NCBI GenBank assembly: GCA_012960535.1 | Contig: DUBB01000042.1 | Span: 138,735 to 202,734, forward strand | Reading direction: 5' to 3' | Length of the DNA stretch: 64,000 nucleotides | Origin: Gammaproteobacteria bacterium | GTDB lineage: Bacteria; Pseudomonadota; Gammaproteobacteria; Pseudomonadales; Azotimanducaceae | Shown here: positions 25,640 to 34,249 of the stretch, piece after piece | Layout of the letters: each line of letters opens with the position of its first letter | Position numbering within the stretch: position 1 is the first letter of the stretch | Position numbers and translations under genes: made by a program | Notes under the pieces: generated by a model | Database searches by the model: none | Seen by the model: the letters and a program-made list of their open reading frames with translations, nothing else | What the model was told of the DNA's origin: nothing

Positions 25640-26746
25640 ATGAGCCCTATATACCTATTGTTGATCGTTACCTTGTTGAATATTCAATCAAACCACGCCG
25701 ATCAAGTTGAATTCGAACCAGCCCAGCCAATGCCTTCTGCCGCTCTGGACAGGCAAACCACTATCAGCAGAATTGCAGTCGGGTCCTGTGCACAGACCGA
25801 TAAGGACCAGACCATATTCAGTACTATTGCTAACCAGGAGCCGGATATCTTCCTCTATATCGGCGACAATGTTTATGCTGAGACTGAAAAAGACGACCCC
25901 CGGCTATCAAGTTTAAAACAGGCCTACCGTTTACTGGCACAATCAGATGCCTTCGAGCAGCTACGCAACCAGGTTCCAGTGCTGCCAACCTGGGACGATC
26001 ATGATTTTGGTCTGAATGATGCCGGCGGGGATTGGCCTCACAAAGCGCAGTCAGAAGCGCTGTTCGAATATGTCTGGGCCATACCCAAACAGGCGCCATC
26101 AAGGCAGCGCAGGGGTATCTATCATAGCCAGCTCATTGGCCAGGAAAATACCCAGGTGCAGATTATTGTGCTCGATACCCGGTTTTTCAGGACGCCGCTG
26201 ACCCTGCTGACCGAGCCTCACATTCATGGTAGGTACACACCTTCGAGCGCCCCCGACCAAAGCCTGCTAGGTGAGGATCAATGGTCATGGCTGGCGGAGC
26301 AATTAACGATCCCGGCCCAGCTCAGGATCATTGTTTCGTCAATTCAGTTTCTTGCTGAAGGTCATTACTGGGAATCCTGGCAATTGCTGCCACAGGAAAG
26401 ATCCCGGCTTTTCGATCTGCTCCGAAACAAACAGGTTAATAACACCATAGTGGTCAGTGGCGACAGGCACCTGGCTGCGCTTTATAAGGATGAGGCGAGC
26501 CTTGATTTCCCGCTCTGGGAATTGACCACCTCTTCTTTAAATGTACCGCTGTCCAGCTTCAAAACAGATATCCAGCTCGAGCCCGGGCCAAACCGGGTCG
26601 GCCTGCCATTTTATGATGCAAATTTTGCTATGATCGAGATCGACTGGGGCCAGGCCAAACTGGAACTACAGATTCGAAATGCTCACAACGAGATTGTCAG
26701 GCAAGCACAGGTGCTACTGAAACCACCAGACGTGGAATCTCATTAA
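25640..26746 (+). CDS. PhoD-like metallophosphatase
   Basis: A 368-residue exported phosphoesterase of the alkaline phosphatase D family, acting on phosphomono- or diesters. After a signal peptide (residues 1-20) come the metal-binding motifs VGSCAQTD, YIGDNVYAE, TWDDHDFGLNDAG, VVSGDRHLAALY, and the adjoining strand ELTTSSLN. The frame is open back to 25556, but the ATG at 25640 begins the signal peptide directly, so I chose it. It is followed 15 bp later by a kinase gene on the same strand. Confidence 0.87.
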   Translation: MSPIYLLLIVTLLNIQSNHADQVEFEPAQPMPSAALDRQTTISRIAVGSCAQTDKDQTIFSTIANQEPDIFLYIGDNVYAETEKDDPRLSSLKQAYRLLAQSDAFEQLRNQVPVLPTWDDHDFGLNDAGGDWPHKAQSEALFEYVWAIPKQAPSRQRRGIYHSQLIGQENTQVQIIVLDTRFFRTPLTLLTEPHIHGRYTPSSAPDQSLLGEDQWSWLAEQLTIPAQLRIIVSSIQFLAEGHYWESWQLLPQERSRLFDLLRNKQVNNTIVVSGDRHLAALYKDEASLDFPLWELTTSSLNVPLSSFKTDIQLEPGPNRVGLPFYDANFAMIEIDWGQAKLELQIRNAHNEIVRQAQVLLKPPDVESH

Positions 26747-26761
26747 CTTCAGGTAATACGG

Positions 26762-27772
26762 ATGGCCCAAGCCAGAATGCCCGCTTTCAGCTCCGATCAG
26801 ATTACCAGCACCTGGCTGTCGGCTATCCTCGCCGAGACTGTCGACATCAACGAGATACAACCACTTTCATCAGGCTATATCGCGGATGTCTTCAGAGTAC
26901 ACCTGAAAACCACCCTGACTGTTACAGATGGGCAGAGTGTGATTGTGAAAATAGCATCACAGGTGCCATCAAAACGTCGTCTGGCAAACCAGTTCAACAG
27001 CTACCAGCGGGAGCACAAATTCTATAAAAACATCGCTTCCGAACTCGCCCTGAATACACCGCAGTGCTACTACAACCATTTCCAATTGGCGCCACTTTCA
27101 TTGTGTCTGGTGCTCGAAGATGTTAATAACGGCCTGCCGGTTTCAGGCAATCAGCCTTTTCCTCAGACCAAGAACCATGCGGTTCTGAAACACCTGGCGA
27201 CACTGCATAAAAGCCATTGGAACCAAGGCAAGGGATTACCTGCCTTTATCGACAACCTGGGGCAGATTGGTGCTTCTTACAACACCGTGCTCAGGCGCCA
27301 GCCTGTTCTGTCAACAAACCTGCTCAGCAGTTTTTCCTTGCAGGTCATTGAGCACTATATTCACCAGGGGCCTCCAGATCAGCCGCCTCACCCGTCAACC
27401 CTCATCCATGTCGATTTCAAGCCTGACAATTTTTCCCTGAAGAACGATCTAACGGTCTTTGACTGGGGAGACTACTGCTTTGGACCACCGGCATTCGATC
27501 TGGCCTACTTTATGATGCACCGACCTGCAAGGCCTAACTTAACCCTGGAGCGGGACCTGAATTTACTGAAAACTTATCACAATGCGCTGCTGAAACTCGG
27601 CATCCTCGACTACACCATGGAAAAACTACAGGAAGATTTCCGTGAAATACTGCCCCTGTTAGCCTATACGCCGCTGGCTCTGATGGATATGGACTCTACC
27701 GACGCGTCAAAAAGACGCCAGCTCAGCAGTAACCTCTGGCAACTGGGCCAGATGATTGACCGGCACTGTTAG
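26762..27772 (+). CDS. Small-molecule kinase (APH / ecdysteroid-kinase-like fold)
   Basis: A 336-residue protein of the aminoglycoside phosphotransferase fold. It shows an N-terminal nucleotide-binding strand with VIVKIASQVP, VLEDV in the hinge, the catalytic loop HVDFKPDNF and the metal-binding DWGDYCFGPPAFDLAY. The pattern is nearest to the ecdysteroid-kinase-like/choline-kinase-like group, which phosphorylates hydroxylated small molecules, not to resistance enzymes. It follows the PhoD-like phosphatase by 15 bp and may form an operon with it. The 190-bp convergent spacer downstream (27773-27962) shows no strong terminator. Confidence 0.82.
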   Translation: MAQARMPAFSSDQITSTWLSAILAETVDINEIQPLSSGYIADVFRVHLKTTLTVTDGQSVIVKIASQVPSKRRLANQFNSYQREHKFYKNIASELALNTPQCYYNHFQLAPLSLCLVLEDVNNGLPVSGNQPFPQTKNHAVLKHLATLHKSHWNQGKGLPAFIDNLGQIGASYNTVLRRQPVLSTNLLSSFSLQVIEHYIHQGPPDQPPHPSTLIHVDFKPDNFSLKNDLTVFDWGDYCFGPPAFDLAYFMMHRPARPNLTLERDLNLLKTYHNALLKLGILDYTMEKLQEDFREILPLLAYTPLALMDMDSTDASKRRQLSSNLWQLGQMIDRHC

Positions 27773-27962
27773 CCATTCACTTTACTCCCATACCTTAACG
27801 CCCCTGTAAAAATCCAGCGCAAAGCACCCTCGAAAGACACCCTTTCGTTAGCGCTATCGTCTCATCAAGACAGTCTTGTCAGTTCTTGCGAAATGCACTA
27901 TCCAGTAGGGGGGTATTTAGGTTGCATGAAGCTTCGACAGGCTCTGCTGGACAGGCATCAGC

Positions 27963-28688
27963 CTACTGCAGCTCAACTGTCTCTAACAATCTGTTATACG
28001 AAGCAGGATTACCAACATCAAATATCTCTCCAGGAACAGGCCAGCCGTAGACGGTAGTGAGACTGGCCAGGTAACTCATGAAGTGACCAGGGGCATCTGT
28101 ATTATAGCCAGCCCCTATATAATCATCGAGATAGGTCAAACTGGCCTTTGACAATACATAGATAGGCACGGCGGTCAGATTACTCAGAGGATTAGAAGGT
28201 TTTTCAACATAACTGGTTACCCTGAGATTGTCGTCCAGGGTAACAACCCCACGCCTTTTCTGGTCTTCCATGTCAGGGTTCTGCCAAACTGCGACCTGAG
28301 GTTGCTGCTTTCTTAGAAATGCGGCCACCAGGCCCTGCAGAGGAAATTCGATGAGGTTGTCAGCCGCCAGCAGCAACAGATCATCATTCAAATCTAGCCG
28401 ATCAATAGCGAAAGCCAGGTCGCCGACGGCGCCGAGTCTGTTAGCGGGTTCAGTACTACCGTCATCAATAATGTCTATGGGCCACCTGGCCTTGGCCTGC
28501 CAGGCCTGGAACTGATCATAATACCTGCTGTTGGTGACCAGACAAGTCGGCAGCTCAAGCAAGGCCAGCCGCTGCATCAACGTATCAAGCAATACCTGCC
28601 TGCCAAGCGGCACCAGCGCCTTGGGAACATCGCCGATAAGACCCTGCATTCGCGTGCCATAACCTGCTGCCAGCACAATACATTTCAT
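27963..28688 (-). CDS. Sugar-phosphate nucleotidyltransferase
   Basis: A 241-residue enzyme of the glucose-1-phosphate thymidylyltransferase superfamily, which joins a sugar 1-phosphate to an NTP to make an NDP-sugar. It has the nucleotide-binding LAAGYGTRM, the sugar-binding PKALVPLG, LLLLAADNLIE (metal aspartate) and VTSYVEKP. The ATG overlaps the stop of the upstream galacturonokinase-like gene (ATGA, 28685-28688), so the two products probably act in sequence: sugar to sugar 1-phosphate to NDP-sugar. Last gene of the five-gene minus-strand operon. Confidence 0.9.
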   Translation of the reverse strand: MKCIVLAAGYGTRMQGLIGDVPKALVPLGRQVLLDTLMQRLALLELPTCLVTNSRYYDQFQAWQAKARWPIDIIDDGSTEPANRLGAVGDLAFAIDRLDLNDDLLLLAADNLIEFPLQGLVAAFLRKQQPQVAVWQNPDMEDQKRRGVVTLDDNLRVTSYVEKPSNPLSNLTAVPIYVLSKASLTYLDDYIGAGYNTDAPGHFMSYLASLTTVYGWPVPGEIFDVGNPASYNRLLETVELQ

Positions 28689-29887
28689 CGCAGGGTCAAT
28701 CCACGGGCAGGCCGAGTCTCAAATGCCCATAAGTCAGCCCGGTACTGCGGGAAAAGCCTGCCGTAATGCCTGGAGACGAAATCAACTACCTGGTCTCTGC
28801 GCTGATGATCGATTAATGCCACCGCGCAGCCGCGAAAACCAGCACCACTGAAACGGGCACCGTAAACCCCAGGCGCCTGCACCAGCACTTCATACAGAGC
28901 AATCATCTCCGCCGAACCAGTCTGGTATTGGTGGATTGAACTCTCACATGATGCATTCATCAACTGACCGAAGGCCACGACATCTCCTTTCTGCCAGGCG
29001 GCACTCCCCTTCCGAACTCTTTCACATTCGGAATAAAAATGCCTGGCTCGACGTCGACTGATGCTGGTCAGCTGTGACTGAACCTGTAAGAACTCCGAAT
29101 ATTCAGATGCGCCAACGGGTACCGCCGGGCTTTGTCTGCCATCGACCAGGCTCCTAATTTCTGCCCCTGCGAGCAGGCATTCGTCCACGCGCTTATTGAA
29201 CTGCTGGCTTGCAACCAGCGGTTGCCTTACCCCCGAAAAAACAGCCAGAAATACGAAATCGCCCCCTATGGGATGAATATCGACCTGTCCCGAACGACAG
29301 TCCAGCACTGTCAGGCAACCGGACTCGCTCAACACGATAGCGCTCTGATCAAGCAGGCCATTCTTCAGTCCCAGGAAACCATTTTCAATTTCTCGATCCA
29401 GTTCAATCAGGTCCTGCGAATTCAGGTCAATGTCATTAATCTCTGTAAAAGCCACCAGATAGGCCAAGCCAATAGCGGCCGAACTTGATAATCCCACCTC
29501 ACTGACTGCGCCATTAATCGATATCGATAGTCCTCGGGTCAGGGGATATCGGCGCTGCAATGCCTGCAAAGCACCACGCGCATAATCTGCCCAATCAAAT
29601 TGACGTTGTGGCGAGCTGGATAGCTCAAACTGAACCTCACCGGGAAAACCTTCACTGCGTATGACACATTGGCCATCTGAACGCTCAGAATAATGAACCC
29701 AGATGCCCATTTCGGTTGCAAGCGCAGAGACCATACCCAACTGATGATCCACATGGGCGCCTAGCGGGCAGATACGGTAGGGAGCAAATACCGACTTAAG
29801 GCGCTCTGCGGGAACATTAAAGCTATCGCAATGGAGCTCAAGCATCTGCTCCTTAAGCACATCTGACGTCGTCTGAAGGAGCCGCAT
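28685..29887 (-). CDS. GHMP kinase, galacturonokinase-like
   Basis: A 400-residue GHMP sugar kinase. The N-terminal PYRICPLGAHVDHQ (residues 36-49), the P-loop VGLSSSAAIGLAYL (131-144), ENGFLGLKNGLLDQSAI and the C-terminal APGVYGARFSGAGFRGC follow plant galacturonokinase (GalAK) much more closely than bacterial galactokinase, whose first motif reads GRTNEHTDY-like. The expected reaction is D-galacturonate plus ATP to galacturonate 1-phosphate, but a related uronic or branched sugar is possible. It overlaps the nucleotidyltransferase (ATGA) downstream and the oxidoreductase upstream (TAATG, one base), so it is firmly embedded in the operon. Confidence 0.85.
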   Translation of the reverse strand: MRLLQTTSDVLKEQMLELHCDSFNVPAERLKSVFAPYRICPLGAHVDHQLGMVSALATEMGIWVHYSERSDGQCVIRSEGFPGEVQFELSSSPQRQFDWADYARGALQALQRRYPLTRGLSISINGAVSEVGLSSSAAIGLAYLVAFTEINDIDLNSQDLIELDREIENGFLGLKNGLLDQSAIVLSESGCLTVLDCRSGQVDIHPIGGDFVFLAVFSGVRQPLVASQQFNKRVDECLLAGAEIRSLVDGRQSPAVPVGASEYSEFLQVQSQLTSISRRRARHFYSECERVRKGSAAWQKGDVVAFGQLMNASCESSIHQYQTGSAEMIALYEVLVQAPGVYGARFSGAGFRGCAVALIDHQRRDQVVDFVSRHYGRLFPQYRADLWAFETRPARGLTLR

Positions 29888-30960
29888 TAGGAGGCCTGAT
29901 CGGCCATAGCCTGAGCCAGCAGACTCAATTCGGCTGACTTAAAGCAGTGCGCCTGGGTCATGGCTGACTCGGTCCGATTTAAACAATCAAGGATAAAAGC
30001 AGGAAAAAACGGGAAACCAATCTTCCCGGAGACAGCGTGTTGTTCTTCGCCATCAGCGGTCACGATGTAAACCATATTATCGCGCAGTGGCGAGACCGTC
30101 AGGTCAATATACTTACGACATTCGATAAACCCTTTGCTCCCCAGTATTGTCGTTCTACCATCCCCCCAGGTGCGTAGCCCGTCCGGGGTAAACCAGTCCA
30201 TTCTGAAATAGCCAGAAGTGCCAGTCGCGCCTTTGAGCGAAAATTCGCCAAAATCTTCTAATTCGGGAGTCTGCGGGTTAGCAAAATTATCTGCTCTGGC
30301 CATGATCACCTCAGCCTGCTGATTCCCGGAATAGGTCAGAAACTGCTCTGCCTGATGGCTGCCAATATCACAGAGAATTCCACCATACTTGTCTTTTTCG
30401 AAGAACCAGGCCGGCCTGCTGGCCTTGGAAAGCCTGTGCGGGCCAAGTCCAAGTACCTGAATCACCTCACCGATTACACCATCGTCAACCAGTTCTCTTG
30501 CGAACTCAGCCGCTTCATTCTGCAACCTTTCGCTGAAGCACACAGCATACTTCATCCCCGTTTCCAAAACCGCCTGTTTCGCTTCTGCAAGCTGCTGCAG
30601 TGAGACAAACGGACACTTGTCGGTAAAGTAATCCTTACCATGTCGCATGACTTCAATACCAATGGGGCCGCGCTGATTCGGGACCGCTGCGGCTGCAACC
30701 AATTTGATCTCCGGGGATTGCAGTATCTGCTGAAAACTTCCCGCCCGACGGGCTTCGGGATAACGCGTCAGTAACTGGTTTGCCAGCTGATCATTAGGTT
30801 CGTAAACCGAGTGCAGGCTACCCCCTGCTGCTACCAGATTAGCCACCATCGCAAAGATATGACCATGATCCATGAAAGCAACAGCAAAAGGGAAAGCACC
30901 TGGCTCACAGACAGGTTTGGCGACACGAGCCACAGGCGCGTAATTTAAGCCATCAGACAC
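29887..30960 (-). CDS. Gfo/Idh/MocA-family oxidoreductase (first copy)
   Basis: A 357-residue NAD(P)-dependent sugar or cyclitol oxidoreductase. The N-terminal Rossmann part is altered (AFMDHGHIFAMVANLVAAGG in place of a classic GxGxxG), and the substrate domain has DKCPFVSLQQLAEAK in place of the usual EKP motif and GGILCDIGSHQAEQF. The divergence suggests a specialised substrate. GTG start at 30960 with GGAGG just upstream. The stop overlaps the galacturonokinase-like start by one base. It is separated from the next upstream operon gene by a 328-bp spacer that is mostly a 13-bp repeat array. Confidence 0.87.
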   Translation of the reverse strand: MSDGLNYAPVARVAKPVCEPGAFPFAVAFMDHGHIFAMVANLVAAGGSLHSVYEPNDQLANQLLTRYPEARRAGSFQQILQSPEIKLVAAAAVPNQRGPIGIEVMRHGKDYFTDKCPFVSLQQLAEAKQAVLETGMKYAVCFSERLQNEAAEFARELVDDGVIGEVIQVLGLGPHRLSKASRPAWFFEKDKYGGILCDIGSHQAEQFLTYSGNQQAEVIMARADNFANPQTPELEDFGEFSLKGATGTSGYFRMDWFTPDGLRTWGDGRTTILGSKGFIECRKYIDLTVSPLRDNMVYIVTADGEEQHAVSGKIGFPFFPAFILDCLNRTESAMTQAHCFKSAELSLLAQAMADQAS

Positions 30961-31100
30961 CTATCCCTCCAATGCGATCAATCATCTTTCACAACCTTTT
31001 CAATAATCCAATTCAACAAGCCAGTTCAACAATCCGCCTCAACTATGCCTCTGAGCGATCAGCTTGGGTCAGCGTCACCAAAAGCGAGCCATCTTCATGG

Positions 31101-31294
31101 GCTATCCTGGAAGCTATCTCTACAAGCTATCTCTACAAGCTAATTCTAAAAGCTATCCTTAAAAGCTATTTCTAAATGCTATTCTTAAAAGCTATCTCTA
31201 AAAAACTACCCCAAAAACTATCCCTAAAAGCTATCTCCAAAAGCTATCTCTAAAAGCTATTCTTAAAAGCTATCTCTAAAAACTGGTCTTAAAA
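31101..31294. repeat. 13-bp tandem array starting in a stop codon, about 15 units
   Basis: About fifteen units of 12-14 bp (mostly 13) run from 31101 to 31294, consensus GCTATCTCTAAAA on the plus strand, TTTTAGAGATAGC in gene orientation. The unit next to the gene contains the stop codon of the 31289-32440 oxidoreductase, and the last codons before it (GATAGC) are themselves in register. It fills most of the 328-bp spacer inside the sugar operon (30961-31288). The rest of that spacer shows no gene. Confidence 0.95.
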
Positions 31295-32440
31295 GCTATC
31301 CGCCATATTCTCAACGACCGTTGCTTTTACTTTCCTTTCAAAAGTCGATCGTTTTATTTTATCCAGTAGCCTCTGTCTGTACCCTCTGGCACTGATCGGT
31401 AAGCTCACGGCCTTCTGAGTCCAGCCCGATAACAGCATGGCATTAGCCAGTTCAACGGATCGCAGACCCTCGGATGCGGGCGCTATCAAAGGTTCACCGC
31501 GTAGAATAGCCCCGGCAAAATTCTCAAGTATAGCGCCATGCTGCCCCCCATCACCGTCAACCGGAACCAGTTCCTGGGTGGTGCCTGGTTTTTCAAATGC
31601 GGCATTTTCCGCTATGGCTCTGGTTACGGATTTATCGTTTCTAATCACCGTTATAAAATTTTCCTGGCTGTTATAGACCACTAAGCCATCATCAAAGGCG
31701 ATCTCCAAACGGTTTATGCCCGGCGCCTCGCCTGTTGTCGTGGTAAAAACACCGGTCACATCGTTGTCAAAATTAAGCAGGCAGGTGACTTCATCTTCGA
31801 CCTCAAGATGGTGGTACTTACCAAAAGAACATTGACTGTACAGGCTTATCGGCAAACCAAACAACCAGCAGATCAAATCCAGCTGGTGGGGGCATTGGTT
31901 CAGCAGCACGCCACCGCCTTCACCCACCCAGGTCGCCCGCCAGTCGCCACTATCGTAGTAGGCCTGGCTTCTGAACCAATCCGTTATAGTCCACTGTACA
32001 CGTCGAACAGAACCAAAAGTCTCTGCCTGAATCCACTGCCGCAGCTGTTGATAGGCTGGATGTGTCCGCTGGTTAAACATAGCCGCAAATACCTGATCGG
32101 GGTTGCCATGGGCATTGACCAATCTCAGAGCATCGCGCTTATCGACTGAAATCGGCTTTTCAATCATCAGGTGACAACCTTGCCGCAAGGCTAGGCAGCC
32201 CAGGTGGGTATGATCATAATGGGGCGTTGCTATCAGGATGGCATTACATGTCCCTGACTTAATCAACGCGTCGCCACTGTCAAAAGCAGTAACATCATAC
32301 CTGTTGTGTATACGCTCTGATCGCCCTGGCCGGGTATCTGCCACTGCGGTTAATTTGAAATCAGTTATTCCTGACACCAGTTTGCAGTGCACCTGGCCCA
32401 TGTTACCCAGACCAATTACCCCCAGTTTAACGATGCTCAC
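31289..32440 (-). CDS. Gfo/Idh/MocA-family oxidoreductase (second copy)
   Basis: A 383-residue oxidoreductase with a regular NAD-binding N-terminus (LGVIGLGNMGQVHC), the family EKPISVDKRDA motif with catalytic lysine, and GGGVLLNQCPHQLDL with the conserved histidine. It resembles inositol 2-dehydrogenase-like and glucose-fructose-oxidoreductase-like enzymes. Starts with GTG at 32440, overlapping the stop of the upstream isomerase gene (GTGA). The 3' end runs into the tandem array, whose unit includes this gene's terminal codons, so the last residues (ADSF) may have been shaped by repeat turnover. Confidence 0.9.
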   Translation of the reverse strand: MSIVKLGVIGLGNMGQVHCKLVSGITDFKLTAVADTRPGRSERIHNRYDVTAFDSGDALIKSGTCNAILIATPHYDHTHLGCLALRQGCHLMIEKPISVDKRDALRLVNAHGNPDQVFAAMFNQRTHPAYQQLRQWIQAETFGSVRRVQWTITDWFRSQAYYDSGDWRATWVGEGGGVLLNQCPHQLDLICWLFGLPISLYSQCSFGKYHHLEVEDEVTCLLNFDNDVTGVFTTTTGEAPGINRLEIAFDDGLVVYNSQENFITVIRNDKSVTRAIAENAAFEKPGTTQELVPVDGDGGQHGAILENFAGAILRGEPLIAPASEGLRSVELANAMLLSGWTQKAVSLPISARGYRQRLLDKIKRSTFERKVKATVVENMADSF

Positions 32441-33204
32441 GACAAACCAAACCCGGATAGAAATTCAAAACTCTGTGACAGGCACTCGAACGGATCTTCG
32501 CCATAGCAGTTGTCCTGTTCAACCAGGTAATATTTAATAGGGTGTTTCTCCGCTTCTGCAAGGATATCAACCCAATTCAGGTTTCCCTGGCCAACGGCCG
32601 CAAACCGCCGTCTGTTTTCGTTGTCCAGGCGAAAATCCTTTAAGTGCAGTAACGGCATGCAACTGCCCGCTTTATTAATCCAGTCGACAGGGTCTGCGCC
32701 ACCGGCGACGATCCAGTGCGTATCCAGTTCCAGATTAAGATTTATATCGGGCGCCCTTTGCAACAATGCCTGCAGCCAGGTCTGGCCATCGAAATGCTGG
32801 AATTCATGGCGGTGATTATGATAGGAAAAACTTATGCCAGCCGCCTGCAAACCCACAATAACGGGTTCTGCTTCTACCAGAAACTGCGCTAAACCACTGC
32901 GGCTAAGATATTGCTCAGGCGGAATCATACCCACGGCAGTATGCCTGCAATTCCACAGCAGATGCTCTTCAATGACGAGATCAAGCTCGGACTGCAATCG
33001 ATCCCAGCTCACGTGAGTCGCTGCGATATCAAGATCCATATCAGCACACAACTGCTGGATACGACCTGCCGGTATAGGCCCAAAAGCCGAGATCTGTATG
33101 CTCCGATAGCCCATATCACGAACTCTGCGCAGGGTCGCAGCCAAATCCTCTTCATTCTGGGTAAATTCCCTTAAGGTGAACATCTGTACGCCCAGAATAG
33201 CCAT
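32437..33204 (-). CDS. Sugar phosphate isomerase/epimerase (TIM barrel)
   Basis: A 255-residue xylose-isomerase-like TIM barrel, the fold of IolE/IolI-type dehydratases and sugar epimerases. Metal-site signatures include FSYHNHRHEF, LELDTHWIVAGG (Glu and Asp ligands) and LLHLKDFRL. The start is the ATG at 33204, 7 nt after AGGA. A GTG one codon earlier is also open. First gene of the minus-strand sugar operon, overlapping the next by 4 bp. With two oxidoreductases it suggests keto-sugar or inositol-like rearrangement before or beside the kinase step. Confidence 0.88.
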   Translation of the reverse strand: MAILGVQMFTLREFTQNEEDLAATLRRVRDMGYRSIQISAFGPIPAGRIQQLCADMDLDIAATHVSWDRLQSELDLVIEEHLLWNCRHTAVGMIPPEQYLSRSGLAQFLVEAEPVIVGLQAAGISFSYHNHRHEFQHFDGQTWLQALLQRAPDINLNLELDTHWIVAGGADPVDWINKAGSCMPLLHLKDFRLDNENRRRFAAVGQGNLNWVDILAEAEKHPIKYYLVEQDNCYGEDPFECLSQSFEFLSGFGLS

Positions 33205-33320
33205 CACAGTCCTCGATTCCAGTCTATTGACATTAATAACAGGTCCAGGGGAAAACCGGGTTATGTCAGTGCAGGAAAGAAAACTAGCGTGAACTGACTG
33301 GCCAGGTCAAGTTAAACAAA

Positions 33321-33374
33321 CCTGAACAAGAACCTGAACAAAAACCTGAACAAGGGCCTGAACAAGAACCTGAA
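33321..33374. repeat. 12-bp tandem array
   Basis: Units of CCTGAACAAGAA start at 33321, 33333, 33345 and 33357, with a partial fifth at 33369. It lies in the 258-bp spacer (33208-33465) between the djlA end and the sugar operon start, both on the minus strand. Nothing else in that spacer is recognisable. Confidence 0.9.
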
Positions 33375-33465
33375 AGGTTTTTGACTTAAACTGCATCTCA
33401 CAGGCAAGCGCCCATCATCCGAGTCTTCCTGCCTATGGATCCCCAGTAGCGCAGTGGCACATTGC

Positions 33466-34209
33466 TCAACGCCTGCCACCGACATGTTTTTCTACCTCAT
33501 CATAAGCATTCTGTATATCCTTGAATTTTGATTCAGCAGCGGCCGCTAACTCAGGCGGTAAACCCTGGCTTTGAATGCGGTCAGGATGATATTCCATGGC
33601 TAACTTACGATATTTCTTCTTTACCGTCTGGATCGAGTCCCCTTTCCGGCAACCCAATGTCTCATAGTGGGCATCCAAAGGAATCGTTTCATCTGCGTAC
33701 TTCTCCTTCAAACGATGATAGATTGATTCACTCTGAAACAGCTGGGCGACATCCTGCAACATCGCCTCTTCTGCCGGATGTAATTCGCCATCTGCATATG
33801 CCAGGAGAAGCAACAGTTCCAGTAACATGGTCAGCATCTGTTGCTGGCCAGAAAATTCCTGATAGAACTGGTGTGCATAGTCCATGAATTCAGCATCGGA
33901 ATCTTTAGCCTGATTGAAGATTTTTATCGCGATCTGGCGGGATCGATCATCCAATCTGAGATTATCTCGCATCACCCGTTCCACCAGGGTTATTTCCGCT
34001 GCACTGACCTGACCATCAGCCTTGGACAGTTTGCCGAGCAAGGCAAAAGTCGCAGTGAAAAATACCGCTTGCCGCGATTCAAGCCGGGATATACCAGCCG
34101 CCCCCTTATCAATCGTATGATGACCGAGCATACCCCCTATAATCAGGCCCAGCGGTCCACCCAGCATAAAGCCGACGCTACCGCCAAAAATTTTCCCCAT
34201 CCAGCTCAT
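33466..34209 (-). CDS. djlA: DnaJ-like co-chaperone DjlA
   Basis: A 247-residue membrane-anchored J-protein that stimulates DnaK. A glycine-rich N-terminal hydrophobic segment (about 5-28) anchors it, a TerB-like acidic helical domain spans about 50-150, and the C-terminal J domain (from about 178) carries the HPD motif in EYHPDR. Gene order and length fit E. coli DjlA (271), with a shorter linker. The stop of the upstream phosphomannomutase lies about 40 bp away on the same strand. Confidence 0.9.
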   Translation of the reverse strand: MSWMGKIFGGSVGFMLGGPLGLIIGGMLGHHTIDKGAAGISRLESRQAVFFTATFALLGKLSKADGQVSAAEITLVERVMRDNLRLDDRSRQIAIKIFNQAKDSDAEFMDYAHQFYQEFSGQQQMLTMLLELLLLLAYADGELHPAEEAMLQDVAQLFQSESIYHRLKEKYADETIPLDAHYETLGCRKGDSIQTVKKKYRKLAMEYHPDRIQSQGLPPELAAAAESKFKDIQNAYDEVEKHVGGRR

Positions 34210-34249
34210 GGCCTATCCCCCAGATTCAGCCATCTCAGAGATTGATCGT

